A DNA stretch of 64,000 bases from Symploca sp. SIO3C6 (GCA_010692425.1 JAAHHJ010000003.1:124001-188000); one strand, 5' to 3'. Positions 27,279 to 37,060 are shown, numbered from the stretch's first letter. The notes: generated by a model from the letters alone, not told the origin. Program-made: numbers and translations.

Positions 27279-28707
27279 GCTTCCAATTAACTAATGTCTA
27301 GTAATTAATACCTATCTTGTAATTGAAATGAGTTAAACACCAATATTGATGATTTACTCTCGTGAAACTATCAAGAGCAGACAGGTATTAGCGAATTACT
27401 TATCAAGGCTCTGACTGTAGGGTCTTTTTTGTTCTTGCTACCATACTATGGCAATTCAAAATAAAAATCTATACTTTTAGGAGTCAATTTTTAATTTGAA
27501 ATCAAAGTTTTATAGCCATTGATTTAGCATTTTATTGGTTTTATTTTTGCATTTGATATATCATTATTTTGTCGGAATAAATCTTGAATTTGTTATTATT
27601 TTTTTGTCTTGATATAGCAATTTATAAGCTTAAAATATTGAGGCAAGAATAGTTAAAGTGTTGAGGCGACAACAGTAAACAGCTCTAGGTAAAATGAATT
27701 TTTCGGCTGATAATCAAGATCAAATCAAAGGTGCTTCAAGCTAAAACAGCGAAATAAAACAATATGAAACTAAATTTATAGCTAAGTGCCAAAAATTACT
27801 GTACTGATGATGAGTCGGTAGCAACGGAAACTGTCCCTCAAGATGATGACTATCTTGAAAAGAATCTTTACTAGTTAACTTACAAAAGTTAAGCTTATTC
27901 TAGAATAATTGCCGTTGTGTGTTAACATACAAGATGACTACATGTTAATTAATGCTCAAATATGACATTGTTCTTAATCAAAATTAAATAGTTTTTAATA
28001 ATCTTAATAATTATAAATTTTACCTATTAGCTTTTATTAGCCCTTGTTGATAGAGAGTTCACCTATGCTGGAGAAGTGCACACCAGTAAATTCCGTATCT
28101 TTACGGAGGCAGTAATCGTAAAATTACGAATAAGATCTAAATGATTAAAATAATTTCTGCCTCGACCAAGAAACCTTTTTTTTTTGAAGGGTGATTTACT
28201 AAATACTTTAGATGCTGGGTGTTGAACTCATAAAAGCTGGTAATTTTATAAATCCTAAGGGACAATACCAATCTATCCTACGGCAAGGGGATTTTAGGTC
28301 ATCAAGGTGACTCCAAACAGACTAATCTCCAATTTAGATAGATTTTGTTGTTATACTACAATATAGAGTCTTATTTAATCTAAACAAGATATAAATTGCT
28401 CGTCTGCTACTGCCCAGACCAAGAAATTTTTATTCAAACGGGCGATCTACCAAATACTGTAAATATTGCCTTTAACATCAGCATATTGGTCGATTATCTG
28501 GATTAAGGAAGGTTGCCCACTAACCAGACTTGAACTACACGTCCATACCTGTAGCACTCTTAGCCATACTAACAAATTCTCAACCAGGGTATTTCAGCAA
28601 CAGTTACTCTCAGTCTCCAATCTCATAATCCTTTGATTCAAGAGTGTTAGTTTCCCTATCCCCCATCAATATCACTAACTCCTCTGACTTTCAGTAGTGA
28701 CCCACTC
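27279..28707. other. 1.4-kb AT-rich gene-free region
   Basis: No intact gene is seen. A stop-bounded stretch reading DDESVATETVPQDDDYLEKN (27808-27873, plus) lacks a start. Two diverged direct copies of a 50-60 bp segment (GACCAAGAAA...AAATACT) lie near 28163 and 28417. The second reads in frame as DQEIFIQTGDLPNTVNIAFN and the first is frame-broken, so these may be relics of a duplicated coding segment. Promoters for the HDO gene (minus) and the chemoreceptor gene (plus) are expected here. Confidence 0.5.
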
Positions 28708-31407
28708 ATGACTATCCAAATTAATCAAACTTTTCCCGCCTCCAAAGCAATTTCATCACTAGTGAACCGTGTAAATCTCTCTCAGTCTAACTCAGGGGCA
28801 GCACTGTTATTAGGAGAAATTGCCCTTTTCAGTCAAACCAATCCTCAAGAGCATCTCTATCAAAGAGCCGTTGAAGGAGCGCGAGCAATCCTACAAGCAG
28901 ACAGAGTAGTAGTCTATGTTTTTGACAGTGACTGGAATGGAACTATTGCTGCTGAATCAGTAGCTCCCGGATTGGTTAAATCCTTCGGACACAAATTTAT
29001 TGACACCTGCCTCAAAGAAAACCAAGGAGGAACTTACAATAACGGTAGCATCCGCGTCATCAAAGATATCTATCAGGCTGGTTTATCAGCTTGCCACCTG
29101 AAGGTATTAGAAAAGTATCAGGTTAAAGCCAGTATAGTGGCACCACTTCTCAAAAATGACCTGCTATTTGGCTTAATCATTGCTCATCAATGTGACCAAC
29201 CGCGAGTTTGGCAGCCCCACCACATTGATTTCTTTATACAGTTATCAGCCCTGATTTCACTACGCTCTGGTCACCAAAATTTCCTAGAGCAAGTAGCAAA
29301 AGCTGGGCAGATACGAGCTTTTTCTAACGTTTCCCTGCGCCTGCGCAAATCTCTCGATCCAGAGGAAGTCTTAAAAACTGCTGCTAGGGAAATCCGACAA
29401 GTACTCAATGCAGATCGATTGTTAATCTGTAGCCTCAGCCCAGGCTATAAAGAAGGCAGCGTTGTTGCCGAGTCAGTGGTTAAGGATTATCAATCATTGT
29501 TAGGACTGCCAATAGATCAGATCCCTTGTGTAGAAAAGAAACACCTGACTGGGTATAAACATGGTTATGTCAGAGCGATTAATAATGTGCTTAAAGAACG
29601 AACCTTGACCAGTGTCGAAATTAACCTCTTAATAAAATACAAAATTAAGGCAAGCTTAGTCGCACCAATTCCCAAAGGCAACGAACTCGCAGGTTTAATT
29701 ATTGCTCACCAGTGTTCAGAAATGCGCACTTGGGAAGAACCGACAATCAATTTATTAAGGGATTTAGGCTCTCAACTGGGTTTAGCTCTTGAACAAGCAA
29801 CTCTTCTCCAGACTGTAGAGACAGAGCGTCAGCGAACCAAATTACTGGCAGATTTTACCACCCGTGTTCGTCAGTCTCTTAAATCACAAGACATTTGGAG
29901 CATTGAGCTTGCAGATATTCGTAAAACCTTACAAACAGACCGTGTACTGATCTATTACTTTAATAAAGATGGCAAGAGTGGAGAAATTACTTCACAAGCA
30001 GTGACACCGAATTTTCCCAAATTACAGGAACTTTCTCTCAGTGAGCTGTTTAGCGAAGATATGAGCAAATCGTCTAGGGATGATTGCTTAGAAAATGCCC
30101 ATAACTCTTATCGATCAGCTCTGATTTCTTATCACTCTAAGGCTTTAGAAAAACCCCAAACTAAAGCAAGTATAATTGCGCCTATTATACATGAGGACAT
30201 GATAGCAGGCTTGTTATGCGCCCATCACTGCCGTAGTAGCCGCGACTGGCAAGAGTCAGAATTGCGTTTAATCGAACAGTTAGCAGCTCAAATCGGGTTT
30301 GCTCTAGACCAAGCTAAGTTGATTGAGCAAGTGCAGATTGTTTCTAGTCAGCAACATCAGCCTCTACCAAATCAGCCCCTACTAAATCAATCCATCAATC
30401 CTTTGGAGGAAGAACTTGCTAGCTTAATCAGGGATGTTGAAGGCATCGCTGAAGGCGACCTTACGGTTCGTGCCCACATTAACAGTGGTGACTTTTCCAC
30501 TGTTGCGATTTTTTTCAATATGATTATTGAAAGCTTACAAGGAATTGCTCTACAGGTCAAACAATCAACAACTCAGGTTAATAGTTCCTTAGCAGAAAAC
30601 TCAGGAGCAGTTAGTCAATTTGCCAGTATTGCCAACCAACAATCCCAGAAGGCAACTAAGGTCTTGGGTTCGGTTGAGCAAATGAGCAATTCGATGCAAA
30701 AAGTAGCCGAGCGCGCTAACCAAGCAGCAGCAGTAGCTCGCAGTGCTACTACCACTGCTAAAACTAGCGGTTCAGCAATGGAGCGTACAGCACAGAAGAC
30801 CTTTAAATTGCAGGAAACTGTAGCAACAACAGCTAAAAAGGTAGAGCATTTAGGTAAATCTGCCCAAAAAATTTCCCAGGCGGCTTCCTTGATTAATCAA
30901 ATCGCTTTGCAAACTAATGTTTTAGCTGTTAATGCTGGAGTGGAAGCTACCGGTGCTGGTGAGCAAGGTAAGAATTTTGCCGTGTTTGCCACACAAGTTG
31001 GCGAACTAGCAGAGCGTTCAACAGAAGCTACCAAAGATATTGAGGCAATAGTTAAAGGTATTCAACAAGAAACTGCTCAACTGGTCAAGGTGATGACACA
31101 GGGTACGACGGAAGTGAGTGAAAGTACCCTTCTGTTTGAAGAAACTAAACACAATTTGGGTAATACTCTGAAAGTATCTCGCCAGATTGACCAGTTATTA
31201 ACATCAATTTCTCAAGCAATAGTTTCTCAGGTCGAAACTTCAGGGGCAGTTCGGGATTTAATGAAGGATATGGCTAAGGTTTCTAGAACAACCTCTGAAT
31301 CTTCTGAGCAAATTGCTTGCTCTTTACAGCAGGCTGTGGAGATGGCGCTGCAATTACAAGCATCTGTGGAGGTATTTAAAGTGGATTCAGAATCGGAATT
31401 GTCATGA
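28708..31407 (+). CDS. PixJ-like GAF chemoreceptor with a dual-Cys cyanobacteriochrome domain
   Basis: This 899-residue methyl-accepting chemotaxis-type protein has no transmembrane segment. GAF1 (about 50-190) has C129-H130 (LSACHLKVL) and a second Cys, C101, in IDTCLKE exactly 28 residues earlier, the DXCF spacing with Phe replaced by Leu. Photochromism is therefore likely. GAF2 (about 210-370) and GAF3 (about 385-545) lack the canonical Cys; GAF3 has Tyr-His (ISYHSKALEK) and a shortened loop. A HAMP-like segment (DVEGIAEGDLTVRAHI) and a coiled-coil signalling domain follow, with the hairpin tip IALQTNVLAVNAGVEATGAG and EQGKNFAVFA. It is inferred to steer phototaxis or another light response. 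No cheA or cheW is nearby. Confidence 0.88.
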   Translation: MTIQINQTFPASKAISSLVNRVNLSQSNSGAALLLGEIALFSQTNPQEHLYQRAVEGARAILQADRVVVYVFDSDWNGTIAAESVAPGLVKSFGHKFIDTCLKENQGGTYNNGSIRVIKDIYQAGLSACHLKVLEKYQVKASIVAPLLKNDLLFGLIIAHQCDQPRVWQPHHIDFFIQLSALISLRSGHQNFLEQVAKAGQIRAFSNVSLRLRKSLDPEEVLKTAAREIRQVLNADRLLICSLSPGYKEGSVVAESVVKDYQSLLGLPIDQIPCVEKKHLTGYKHGYVRAINNVLKERTLTSVEINLLIKYKIKASLVAPIPKGNELAGLIIAHQCSEMRTWEEPTINLLRDLGSQLGLALEQATLLQTVETERQRTKLLADFTTRVRQSLKSQDIWSIELADIRKTLQTDRVLIYYFNKDGKSGEITSQAVTPNFPKLQELSLSELFSEDMSKSSRDDCLENAHNSYRSALISYHSKALEKPQTKASIIAPIIHEDMIAGLLCAHHCRSSRDWQESELRLIEQLAAQIGFALDQAKLIEQVQIVSSQQHQPLPNQPLLNQSINPLEEELASLIRDVEGIAEGDLTVRAHINSGDFSTVAIFFNMIIESLQGIALQVKQSTTQVNSSLAENSGAVSQFASIANQQSQKATKVLGSVEQMSNSMQKVAERANQAAAVARSATTTAKTSGSAMERTAQKTFKLQETVATTAKKVEHLGKSAQKISQAASLINQIALQTNVLAVNAGVEATGAGEQGKNFAVFATQVGELAERSTEATKDIEAIVKGIQQETAQLVKVMTQGTTEVSESTLLFEETKHNLGNTLKVSRQIDQLLTSISQAIVSQVETSGAVRDLMKDMAKVSRTTSESSEQIACSLQQAVEMALQLQASVEVFKVDSESELS

Positions 31408-31461
31408 TCTTGATTCGTTAAGCTTAACTAAGGGTTCTAAGCTAAGCTATGCAGTCGGACA

Positions 31462-31588
31462 TCAATAAATGGATCTATGTAAAGAATTATGAAATCCGTC
31501 AAAGTTACCCTACACCCTACACCCTACACCCCACACCCCACACCCTGCCTCAACCAGTAAACTTTATCAATGTCGCAGGTACTTATGC
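31462..31588 (-). repeat. Interspersed repeat R, copy 1, with CCCTACA heptamer array
   Basis: GTAAAGAATTATGAAAT flanks an array of CCCTACA/CCCCACA heptamers, followed by CCTGCCTCAACCAG and TTTATCAA(t/g)GTCGCAGGTACTTA. The reverse complement recurs at 60934-61022 with fewer heptamers, so the flanks are conserved while the array length varies. Confidence 0.75.
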
Positions 31589-31710
31589 CCTAGGCTTCTA
31601 AACTCCTGTTAGCGCAACTCCTGGCGGAGCGATGCACTCTTAACGGTCTTAAAGTTGACCAATCGTTCCAGAAAATGCTAGACTAACTTTAGAAACAACA
31701 CAGAGTAGTC

Positions 31711-32292
31711 ATGGCTCGACACAAAGAGTTCGACCGAGAAGATGTACTGAACAAGGCAATGGAAGTCTTTTGGTGCTACGGCTACCAAGCTACTTCAGTA
31801 CAGGAGTTGGTCGAAAGTATGGGCATTAACCGGGGTAGTCTCTACGACACCTTCGGGGACAAAAACTCTCTGTTTCAGGCAGCGCTAGCTCACTATAATG
31901 AGACAGTCGTCACCAAAGCGATTGCTCACTTAGAAGCACCAGGAGCTGCCAAAGCCGCAATTGTGAATCACTTCTACAACCTAGTCAACCATGCCGTAGC
32001 TGATTCCCAGCGTAAAGGCTGCTTATTAACAAACTCTGCTGTAGAACTGTGTTCCCACGATCTTGATGCAGCAACTCGCATCTCTGCTAATCTTCAAAGG
32101 GTTGAAAATGCCTTCAAAAAAGCCTTAGTTAGAGCACAAGAGAAAGAAGAAATTAGCTCGCAGCACGACATAAATGCTTTAGCAAGTTTTCTCACTTGTA
32201 CTTTACAAGGATTACAGGTTATTTCCAAGGTCAACCCTGATCCGGAAGTTTTGCAAAAGATTGCTGAAGTAGCGCTATCCGTTCTAAAGTAG
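31711..32292 (+). CDS. TetR/AcrR-family transcriptional regulator
   Basis: This 193-residue protein begins with a TetR helix-turn-helix (EFDREDVLNKAMEVFWCYGY, then ATSVQELVESMGINRGSLYDTFGDKNSLF) and has a helical ligand-binding C-terminal half (RKGCLLTNSAVELCSHD...). It stands 78 bp upstream of, and in line with, a peroxiredoxin-like gene and a thioredoxin gene. It is therefore likely to repress this operon and itself, with a reactive small molecule or redox signal as inducer; Cys residues in the C-terminal domain could sense it. The ligand cannot be predicted. Confidence 0.88.
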   Translation: MARHKEFDREDVLNKAMEVFWCYGYQATSVQELVESMGINRGSLYDTFGDKNSLFQAALAHYNETVVTKAIAHLEAPGAAKAAIVNHFYNLVNHAVADSQRKGCLLTNSAVELCSHDLDAATRISANLQRVENAFKKALVRAQEKEEISSQHDINALASFLTCTLQGLQVISKVNPDPEVLQKIAEVALSVLK

Positions 32293-32370
32293 TTAGATTC
32301 TTTTTTTTCTTGAATTTGGAACAATTGTTCAAGTAAATACTAACCAGTCAAATAATTTAGGAGAATCCTG

Positions 32371-33027
32371 ATGAGTTTAACACAAGATCTAAACAACCTG
32401 CGCAGCAAACTACAAGCTAACTTTCCTGAAAACACCAAAGTTGTCATGGACAAAGCGACACAAGAGTTAGCAAACTCAGCAATTGTAAACAAAAGTTTAA
32501 AAGTTGGCGATGTTGCCCCCAATTTTGTTCTATCTAATGCTGTGGGCTATCCTGTTGAATTGCAATCCTTACTTAAAGCTGGGCCAGTGGTAATTTCCTT
32601 CTACCGTGGGCAGTGGTGTCCCTACTGTAACCTAGAATTACGTGCTTTGCAGCAGTCGTTACCAGAGATTAAAGCTTTAGGTGCAACACTAGTTACTATT
32701 TCTCCTCAAACTCCTGATAATTCTCTCTCTACGGTAGAGAAAAATGAGCTAACTTTTGAGGTACTCAGTGATATGGGGAATCGCGTTGCTAGAAAATTTG
32801 GTCTAGTATTCACTATTCCAGAAGAGCTACGCTCGACTTATGAAGGATTTGGCATTGATTTACCAGCAAATAACGGCGATGAAAGCTTTGAGTTGCCCAT
32901 ACCAGCAACCTACGTCATCGCCTCAGATCAAAAAATTGCTCATGCTTTTGTAGATGCTGATTACACCAAAAGGTTAGATCCAGCAGAAATTTTAGCAGCA
33001 CTAAGGAAACTTCAAGTAGTAGCTTAG
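32371..33027 (+). CDS. Peroxiredoxin-like AhpC/TSA family protein
   Basis: This 218-residue thioredoxin-fold protein has about 50 helical N-terminal residues, then LKVGDVAPNFVLSNAVGYPV, the active-site segment FYRGQWCPYCNLELRALQ (CPYC) and FEVLSDMGNRVARKFGLVF. The CxxC in place of a PxxxTxxC peroxidatic site marks the peroxiredoxin-like subgroup, which may be a thiol-disulfide reductase or peroxidase served by the thioredoxin encoded 54 bp further on. A good binding site (AGGAGAA) lies upstream of the ATG at 32371. Likely controlled by the TetR gene before it. Confidence 0.87.
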   Translation: MSLTQDLNNLRSKLQANFPENTKVVMDKATQELANSAIVNKSLKVGDVAPNFVLSNAVGYPVELQSLLKAGPVVISFYRGQWCPYCNLELRALQQSLPEIKALGATLVTISPQTPDNSLSTVEKNELTFEVLSDMGNRVARKFGLVFTIPEELRSTYEGFGIDLPANNGDESFELPIPATYVIASDQKIAHAFVDADYTKRLDPAEILAALRKLQVVA

Positions 33028-33081
33028 TTACAATCTGCTCTCTACAAAACTAGATTGTTTTCCACAATGAGGAATAAAAAC

Positions 33082-33447
33082 ATGTCAGATACTACTAAAT
33101 ACATAACCCTAACTAACGACAACTTTGAAACTGAAGTCAAAAATAGTACTATTCCTGTAGTAGTAGATTTTTGGGCTCCTTGGTGTGGTCCGTGCCGAGT
33201 AATGAATCCGGTTGTTACCGAATTAGCAACCAACTTTGAAGGAATTATCAAAGTTGGCAAGGTAAATATTGATGATTACGAGGATCTGGCAACAGAGTAT
33301 CGTATTGAGGCGATTCCTGCCTTACTCTTGTTTGAAGAGGGCAAGGTAGTTGAGCAATTAGTTGGCGTTGTACCTAAACAGGTATTAGTTGAAAAAGTAA
33401 AAGCCCTGGTTGAGCAACAACCTTTGACCCTAGAGCAAGTCGTTTAG
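33082..33447 (+). CDS. trxA: Thioredoxin
   Basis: This 121-residue thioredoxin has the classic active site VDFWAPWCGPCRVMNPVV and the cis-Pro loop IEAIPALLLFEEGKVV. MSDTTKYITLTNDNFE at 33082 is chosen as start because AGGAA stands properly before it and upstream in-frame starts (33055, 33067) add residues not seen in thioredoxins. It reduces protein disulfides and probably recycles the adjacent peroxiredoxin-like protein. It ends a three-gene redox operon (TetR, peroxiredoxin, thioredoxin) closed by the hairpin at 33451-33485. Confidence 0.93.
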   Translation: MSDTTKYITLTNDNFETEVKNSTIPVVVDFWAPWCGPCRVMNPVVTELATNFEGIIKVGKVNIDDYEDLATEYRIEAIPALLLFEEGKVVEQLVGVVPKQVLVEKVKALVEQQPLTLEQVV

Positions 33448-33450
33448 TTA

Positions 33451-33485
33451 TTGTTGGGGGTACTGTAGAAAAGTACCCCCAACAA
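33451..33485. terminator. Perfect 14-bp bidirectional hairpin
   Basis: TTGTTGGGGGTACT (33451-33464) and AGTACCCCCAACAA (33472-33485) surround a seven-base loop. The hairpin lies between convergent trxA (plus) and the AAA gene (minus). There is no long U-run on either side. Confidence 0.7.
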
Positions 33486-33495
33486 CCAAAGTAAT

Positions 33496-34071
33496 TTAAA
33501 AGGGAAAGTTATTAACACGGTAAAAACGATGTATAAACGGAACAAGATTCCCTGGTGAAAGCTGGAGTAAATCCTGTTTAAACTGCAAAAAATTATCTAG
33601 ATTAATTTGTTTAAGCTGTCGCACCTGGAAATCTGACATATTAAAGGATGGTCTTGGTCCGATTCTTTCTGCCTGTAGATATTGGAAATTATTCTCGAAA
33701 AGACTAGATTTATATATTTCTGGTGCGACTGGCTGTGAAGCCAGAGTCAATACATCTACTTCTCGGTCATAGTTAAAACTCCATATTCCCTCAGGACTAT
33801 TTTTCCAGCTAATTTTAAAGCTGATTGAGTCTTCTTTTGCTCCTTCAAAAAGGGCATCTTGAGCTGTACCAATGTTAACTAAGTCACCGTTTAAAGCTAA
33901 ACCTATTTTTGGCAACAAACCTTGTTGGTAAGATTGGCGCAAAAGTAGTAAAGACTGTAGTACCGAAGATTTGCCAGTGCTGTTGAGACCAGAGAGAAGA
34001 GTAAGAGGCTTTAAATCAAAAACTTGGTTTTCAAAGGGTTTGAAGTTAATCAGATACAGTGAAATTATCAT
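33496..34071 (-). CDS. Truncated AAA ATPase (OLD/DUF3696-like N-terminal part)
   Basis: This encodes 191 residues starting MIISLYLINFKPFENQ, with Walker A LLSGLNSTGKSSVLQSLLLL. In family members known to me the ATPase continues after the YLQAERIGPR...FQVRQ segment for another 150-250 residues with the ABC-type signature, Walker B and DUF3696. Here the text changes after VRQLKQ and the protein stops at NNFPF. It is therefore probably an internally deleted or truncated ATPase without a Walker B. ATG at 34071 is chosen; the longer frame from 34128 overlaps the upstream gene. It forms a pair with the DUF262 gene, 16 bp upstream. Confidence 0.7.
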   Translation of the reverse strand: MIISLYLINFKPFENQVFDLKPLTLLSGLNSTGKSSVLQSLLLLRQSYQQGLLPKIGLALNGDLVNIGTAQDALFEGAKEDSISFKISWKNSPEGIWSFNYDREVDVLTLASQPVAPEIYKSSLFENNFQYLQAERIGPRPSFNMSDFQVRQLKQINLDNFLQFKQDLLQLSPGNLVPFIHRFYRVNNFPF

Positions 34072-34087
34072 GATAGCACCCCCTTTA

Positions 34088-34711
34088 TTATTTCCTCGAT
34101 TGTTTGCCCTTACCGGGGTTGAGAGCATGTCGTATTTCTTGATTGGAAAGAGGTGTTCCTCCTGTATTAATACGCTTGAAAATATTATATTTAACTTCTA
34201 GAGGTGTACCTTTATCAATCAAATAAACTGTAACCTGAGTTTCCTCAATGCGGCGCTGGTATCTACGTTCTAACTGATCGTAAGTTTTCCCCTCAAGCTC
34301 TTTAAGGTATTCTAGTCCAATTAGCTTCAGCCTCTTATCGCTTTTATCGATAACAAATTGCTTGAGAGCAGATAGCCTTTGTAAACCATCCACAACCAAC
34401 CAGTGCTCTTCATCAGTTGCGTCTATGTAAAAAGCTGGTAACGGAATTCTGAGCAGAATAGATTCAATCAATCTACTTTTTACATCATCTTTCCATATAT
34501 TAGCCTGACGCTGAAAATCAGGTGCTAAGTTAAGTGCTTCTTCATCAATTCGTCTCAGCACTAGGTCAATAGTTGGCTCTCTGGTGGCAATATTTATTTG
34601 CTCAGGGTCATACTGAAAACTACGAAGCTCATATTCTTCATCTCCATTTTCTTCTTCATCTAAAATCTCATCATCAGGTAATTCAATATTTTGATTATTC
34701 AATTTAGTCAC
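34088..34711 (-). CDS. DUF262 (ParB-like) protein, C-terminally shortened
   Basis: This 207-residue protein has an acidic start ([17 protein letters not shown]) and a DUF262 domain with [21 protein letters not shown], the ParB-like DGxQR motif in [12 protein letters not shown] and [23 protein letters not shown]262 proteins such as GmrS are nucleotide-binding partners in restriction-like defence. After ALNPGKG the frame ends (KQSRK, stop), while complete proteins usually continue for over 100 residues. Together with the AAA gene 16 bp downstream it looks like a two-gene DUF262/AAA defence pair in which both proteins are shortened at the C-terminus. Confidence 0.75.
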   Translation of the reverse strand: MTKLNNQNIELPDDEILDEEENGDEEYELRSFQYDPEQINIATREPTIDLVLRRIDEEALNLAPDFQRQANIWKDDVKSRLIESILLRIPLPAFYIDATDEEHWLVVDGLQRLSALKQFVIDKSDKRLKLIGLEYLKELEGKTYDQLERRYQRRIEETQVTVYLIDKGTPLEVKYNIFKRINTGGTPLSNQEIRHALNPGKGKQSRK

Positions 34712-34784
34712 AGCATCTACTCCTTTGTGCTAAAGACTTTGGACTTATTTTTTGTCTAAGTCTCGTTAAGAAGTTCCCTGTTGC

Positions 34785-35612
34785 CTATTCCCTTGTTACT
34801 TTCTCCCCTAAGAATTCCACTAATGGTTTAAACACACTGACTAATTCAGAATTACTAGCAACAAGAGTAGGAAAAGGCTTGGCACCATAATCTTGTCCCA
34901 CTTGAAGAGGAAAAATTGACTCAGACACCAAAGGGACCCAAACCCCACCAGCCGCTTGCACAATTACCCAAGCCCCAGCTATATCCCAAATCTTCGGTGT
35001 TGCTTCCACACCTCCTAAGACAGCACCTATAGCTACACTCAGGAAATTATAACTAGCAACACCAAGCATTCTTATTTTGCAGGGAAAGGGTTTGTGCATT
35101 ACTGAAGTACTACGGGAGCAAAGATTAAAAAAGTGGTTGTTACTGGGAGCTTCCTTGCTACTATGGATTGGGCGTCCATTCAGAAATGCACCTTGCTCTG
35201 AACCAGTGACTCCTGATTCCTGTGCCCAAAAGCCATGGAATGATTGCCCAATTGGAGGAAAATGAACGTAACCAAATACTGGAGTTCCCTGGTAGAGTAA
35301 ACCTAGTGAAATTCCCCAAATTGGGATGCCCCGAGTGAAATTTGTAGTACCATCCAAGGGGTCAATAATCCAGCACCAATCAGTATTAGGAAACTTGTGT
35401 TCAGCTTCTTCACTTAAAATACCGTGGCTAGGAAAATGGGATCTGATTGCTGATGTGATTTGGGCATCTGCCCACTTATCGGCTTTGGTAACTAGAGAGC
35501 CATCTGCCTTTTGCGACGCCTGCACTTGCCCAAAATCAGTCATTAACTGGGTACCGACAAAATTAGTAGTATCTCGTGCAAAGTTAAGTACACCAGCCCA
35601 AAAGTCTTGCAT
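34785..35612 (-). CDS. Inositol monophosphatase family protein
   Basis: This 275-residue Mg-dependent phosphatase has HGILSEEAEHKFPNT (metal-binding Glu), WIIDPLDGTTNFTRGIPIWG (the DPLDGT motif) and the C-terminal IWDIAGAWVIVQAAGGVW motif. The family dephosphorylates inositol-1-phosphate, histidinol phosphate or related sugars. The start codon ATG overlaps the stop codon of the PucC-like gene as TGATG (35610-35614), so translation is probably coupled. Exact substrate is open. Confidence 0.88.
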   Translation of the reverse strand: MQDFWAGVLNFARDTTNFVGTQLMTDFGQVQASQKADGSLVTKADKWADAQITSAIRSHFPSHGILSEEAEHKFPNTDWCWIIDPLDGTTNFTRGIPIWGISLGLLYQGTPVFGYVHFPPIGQSFHGFWAQESGVTGSEQGAFLNGRPIHSSKEAPSNNHFFNLCSRSTSVMHKPFPCKIRMLGVASYNFLSVAIGAVLGGVEATPKIWDIAGAWVIVQAAGGVWVPLVSESIFPLQVGQDYGAKPFPTLVASNSELVSVFKPLVEFLGEKVTRE

Positions 35613-37060
35613 CAGTCTAAATCATTTTCCATAACAACAGCGATCGCTTGTTTAGCATTGTCGCGGAATTCTCGAACATTTACTCGACTAAGGAACCAAA
35701 TGGCTAGAATCATACCTACAGCTTGCAAGCCAAACACACTTCCATATGCCAAGACTAGATTATTAAATAAGGAACGTCCCACATCAAGTACCACACCGCC
35801 ACTAACGACAGCCAATCCCCGAGCTAAAGCTTGAGCTAATCCCCAAGCACCAACAAAAGTTCCTGCCGTTTCTGCTGCCGTTAGATCTAACATCAAACTG
35901 AGGGCTCCGGTAGTAGTCACCCCAGTTGCTAAACCAAAGAAGACTAATGAACCTTGAAACAACCCCACATTACCAGTAAATCCTGACAGAATAATCAACA
36001 CAAAGCAGATAGCTACCGTCACACAGCCTAATTCAGTGGTTTTACGCTTGCCCAAACGGGGAACAATAAAAAAGCCAGTTGCGCTCAAACTCATTAACAT
36101 CCCTATTCCCCAATAGGTATTTAGCAAAGAGGTTTGAGGCACCGACATACCAAATACCTCGCCTCCATAGGGTTCAAGTACAGCCTCTTGCATAAATAGA
36201 CTAATACTCATCACCACTAAAAAGGTAAAAAAGAGCCCAGTTTGTCTACTGGCAGTTAAGATTTTCAGAGCTCTGCCTAAGGTAATCTGGTCTTCTCTGT
36301 CTACAATAATTGAACGAGAGGTATAACGAGAATACTTCTTTTCAACCCCAAAAGTTGCCACTAGTGCTAGTCCAAATACAATCGCCGGTACAACAATAAA
36401 TAACCAACTAATTGAGGAGCGCAACACTTCAATTGAGGCATCGATATTTTCCAATCGTCTCAGTAGAATTTTGCTACTAATTCCCCCTAAAGCAATTCCC
36501 ACAGTCATCATTGACCAAACAATACCAATCAGTTTGCCACGGTTATCCTCATCAGAGATATCTACCAATAAAGTAAAAAAAGGAGTGGAACTCGAACAAA
36601 CTGCAATACCGTAGAGCGCCATAACTAGAGCCAAAACAGCAGTCCAACCATAGGTTTGAGTCGTCCATACCCAGCCTCCTGCAGCTTGCACAACGCTGCC
36701 CAACTGCCAGATTACTTGTACTGCCAAAGATAGTATGAGTGTAAAGCAAGCAGCTCCGATCCAGACATAACCAGTACGATGATGATTAAACAGAGGTTTA
36801 GCATCAGATCTTTGACCAAACCAGATTCTAGCTGGAGCAACAAACTGAGCAACTGCTAAGGTTGCAGCAGTAATTGTTGCTGGAATCGCCAATTCAGCAA
36901 TCATCACCCGGTTAAGCACTCCCAGGGTTAAAACTGCTAGGATACCTAATCCCATCTGGAATAAACCAAGCCGAAACATCGTCAGTAAGTTGATTTTGGG
37001 CAAAGGCTTATCCTTTATCGATTGGGAAAGCTGGGAATTGTTTAAATCACTGGTTTCCAT
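35612..37060 (-). CDS. BCD-family (PucC-like) MFS transporter
   Basis: This 482-residue membrane protein has about twelve transmembrane helices. The start LTMFRLGLFQMGLGILAVLT, then LNRVMIAELAIPATI, and RTGYVWIG are typical of the bacteriochlorophyll delivery (BCD/PucC/LhaA) family. Cyanobacterial members are thought to help insert or move chlorophyll or related pigments. The length is normal. It is the first gene of a coupled pair with the phosphatase-like gene. Preceded by 330 bp containing an octamer array (37229-37293). Confidence 0.88.
   Translation of the reverse strand: METSDLNNSQLSQSIKDKPLPKINLLTMFRLGLFQMGLGILAVLTLGVLNRVMIAELAIPATITAATLAVAQFVAPARIWFGQRSDAKPLFNHHRTGYVWIGAACFTLILSLAVQVIWQLGSVVQAAGGWVWTTQTYGWTAVLALVMALYGIAVCSSSTPFFTLLVDISDEDNRGKLIGIVWSMMTVGIALGGISSKILLRRLENIDASIEVLRSSISWLFIVVPAIVFGLALVATFGVEKKYSRYTSRSIIVDREDQITLGRALKILTASRQTGLFFTFLVVMSISLFMQEAVLEPYGGEVFGMSVPQTSLLNTYWGIGMLMSLSATGFFIVPRLGKRKTTELGCVTVAICFVLIILSGFTGNVGLFQGSLVFFGLATGVTTTGALSLMLDLTAAETAGTFVGAWGLAQALARGLAVVSGGVVLDVGRSLFNNLVLAYGSVFGLQAVGMILAIWFLSRVNVREFRDNAKQAIAVVMENDLD

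Noticed and set aside
31506-31552. CRISPR-like array of CCCTACA units
   Set aside because: Units are 7 bp with no unique spacers; this is a short tandem repeat inside repeat R. No cas genes are in the window.
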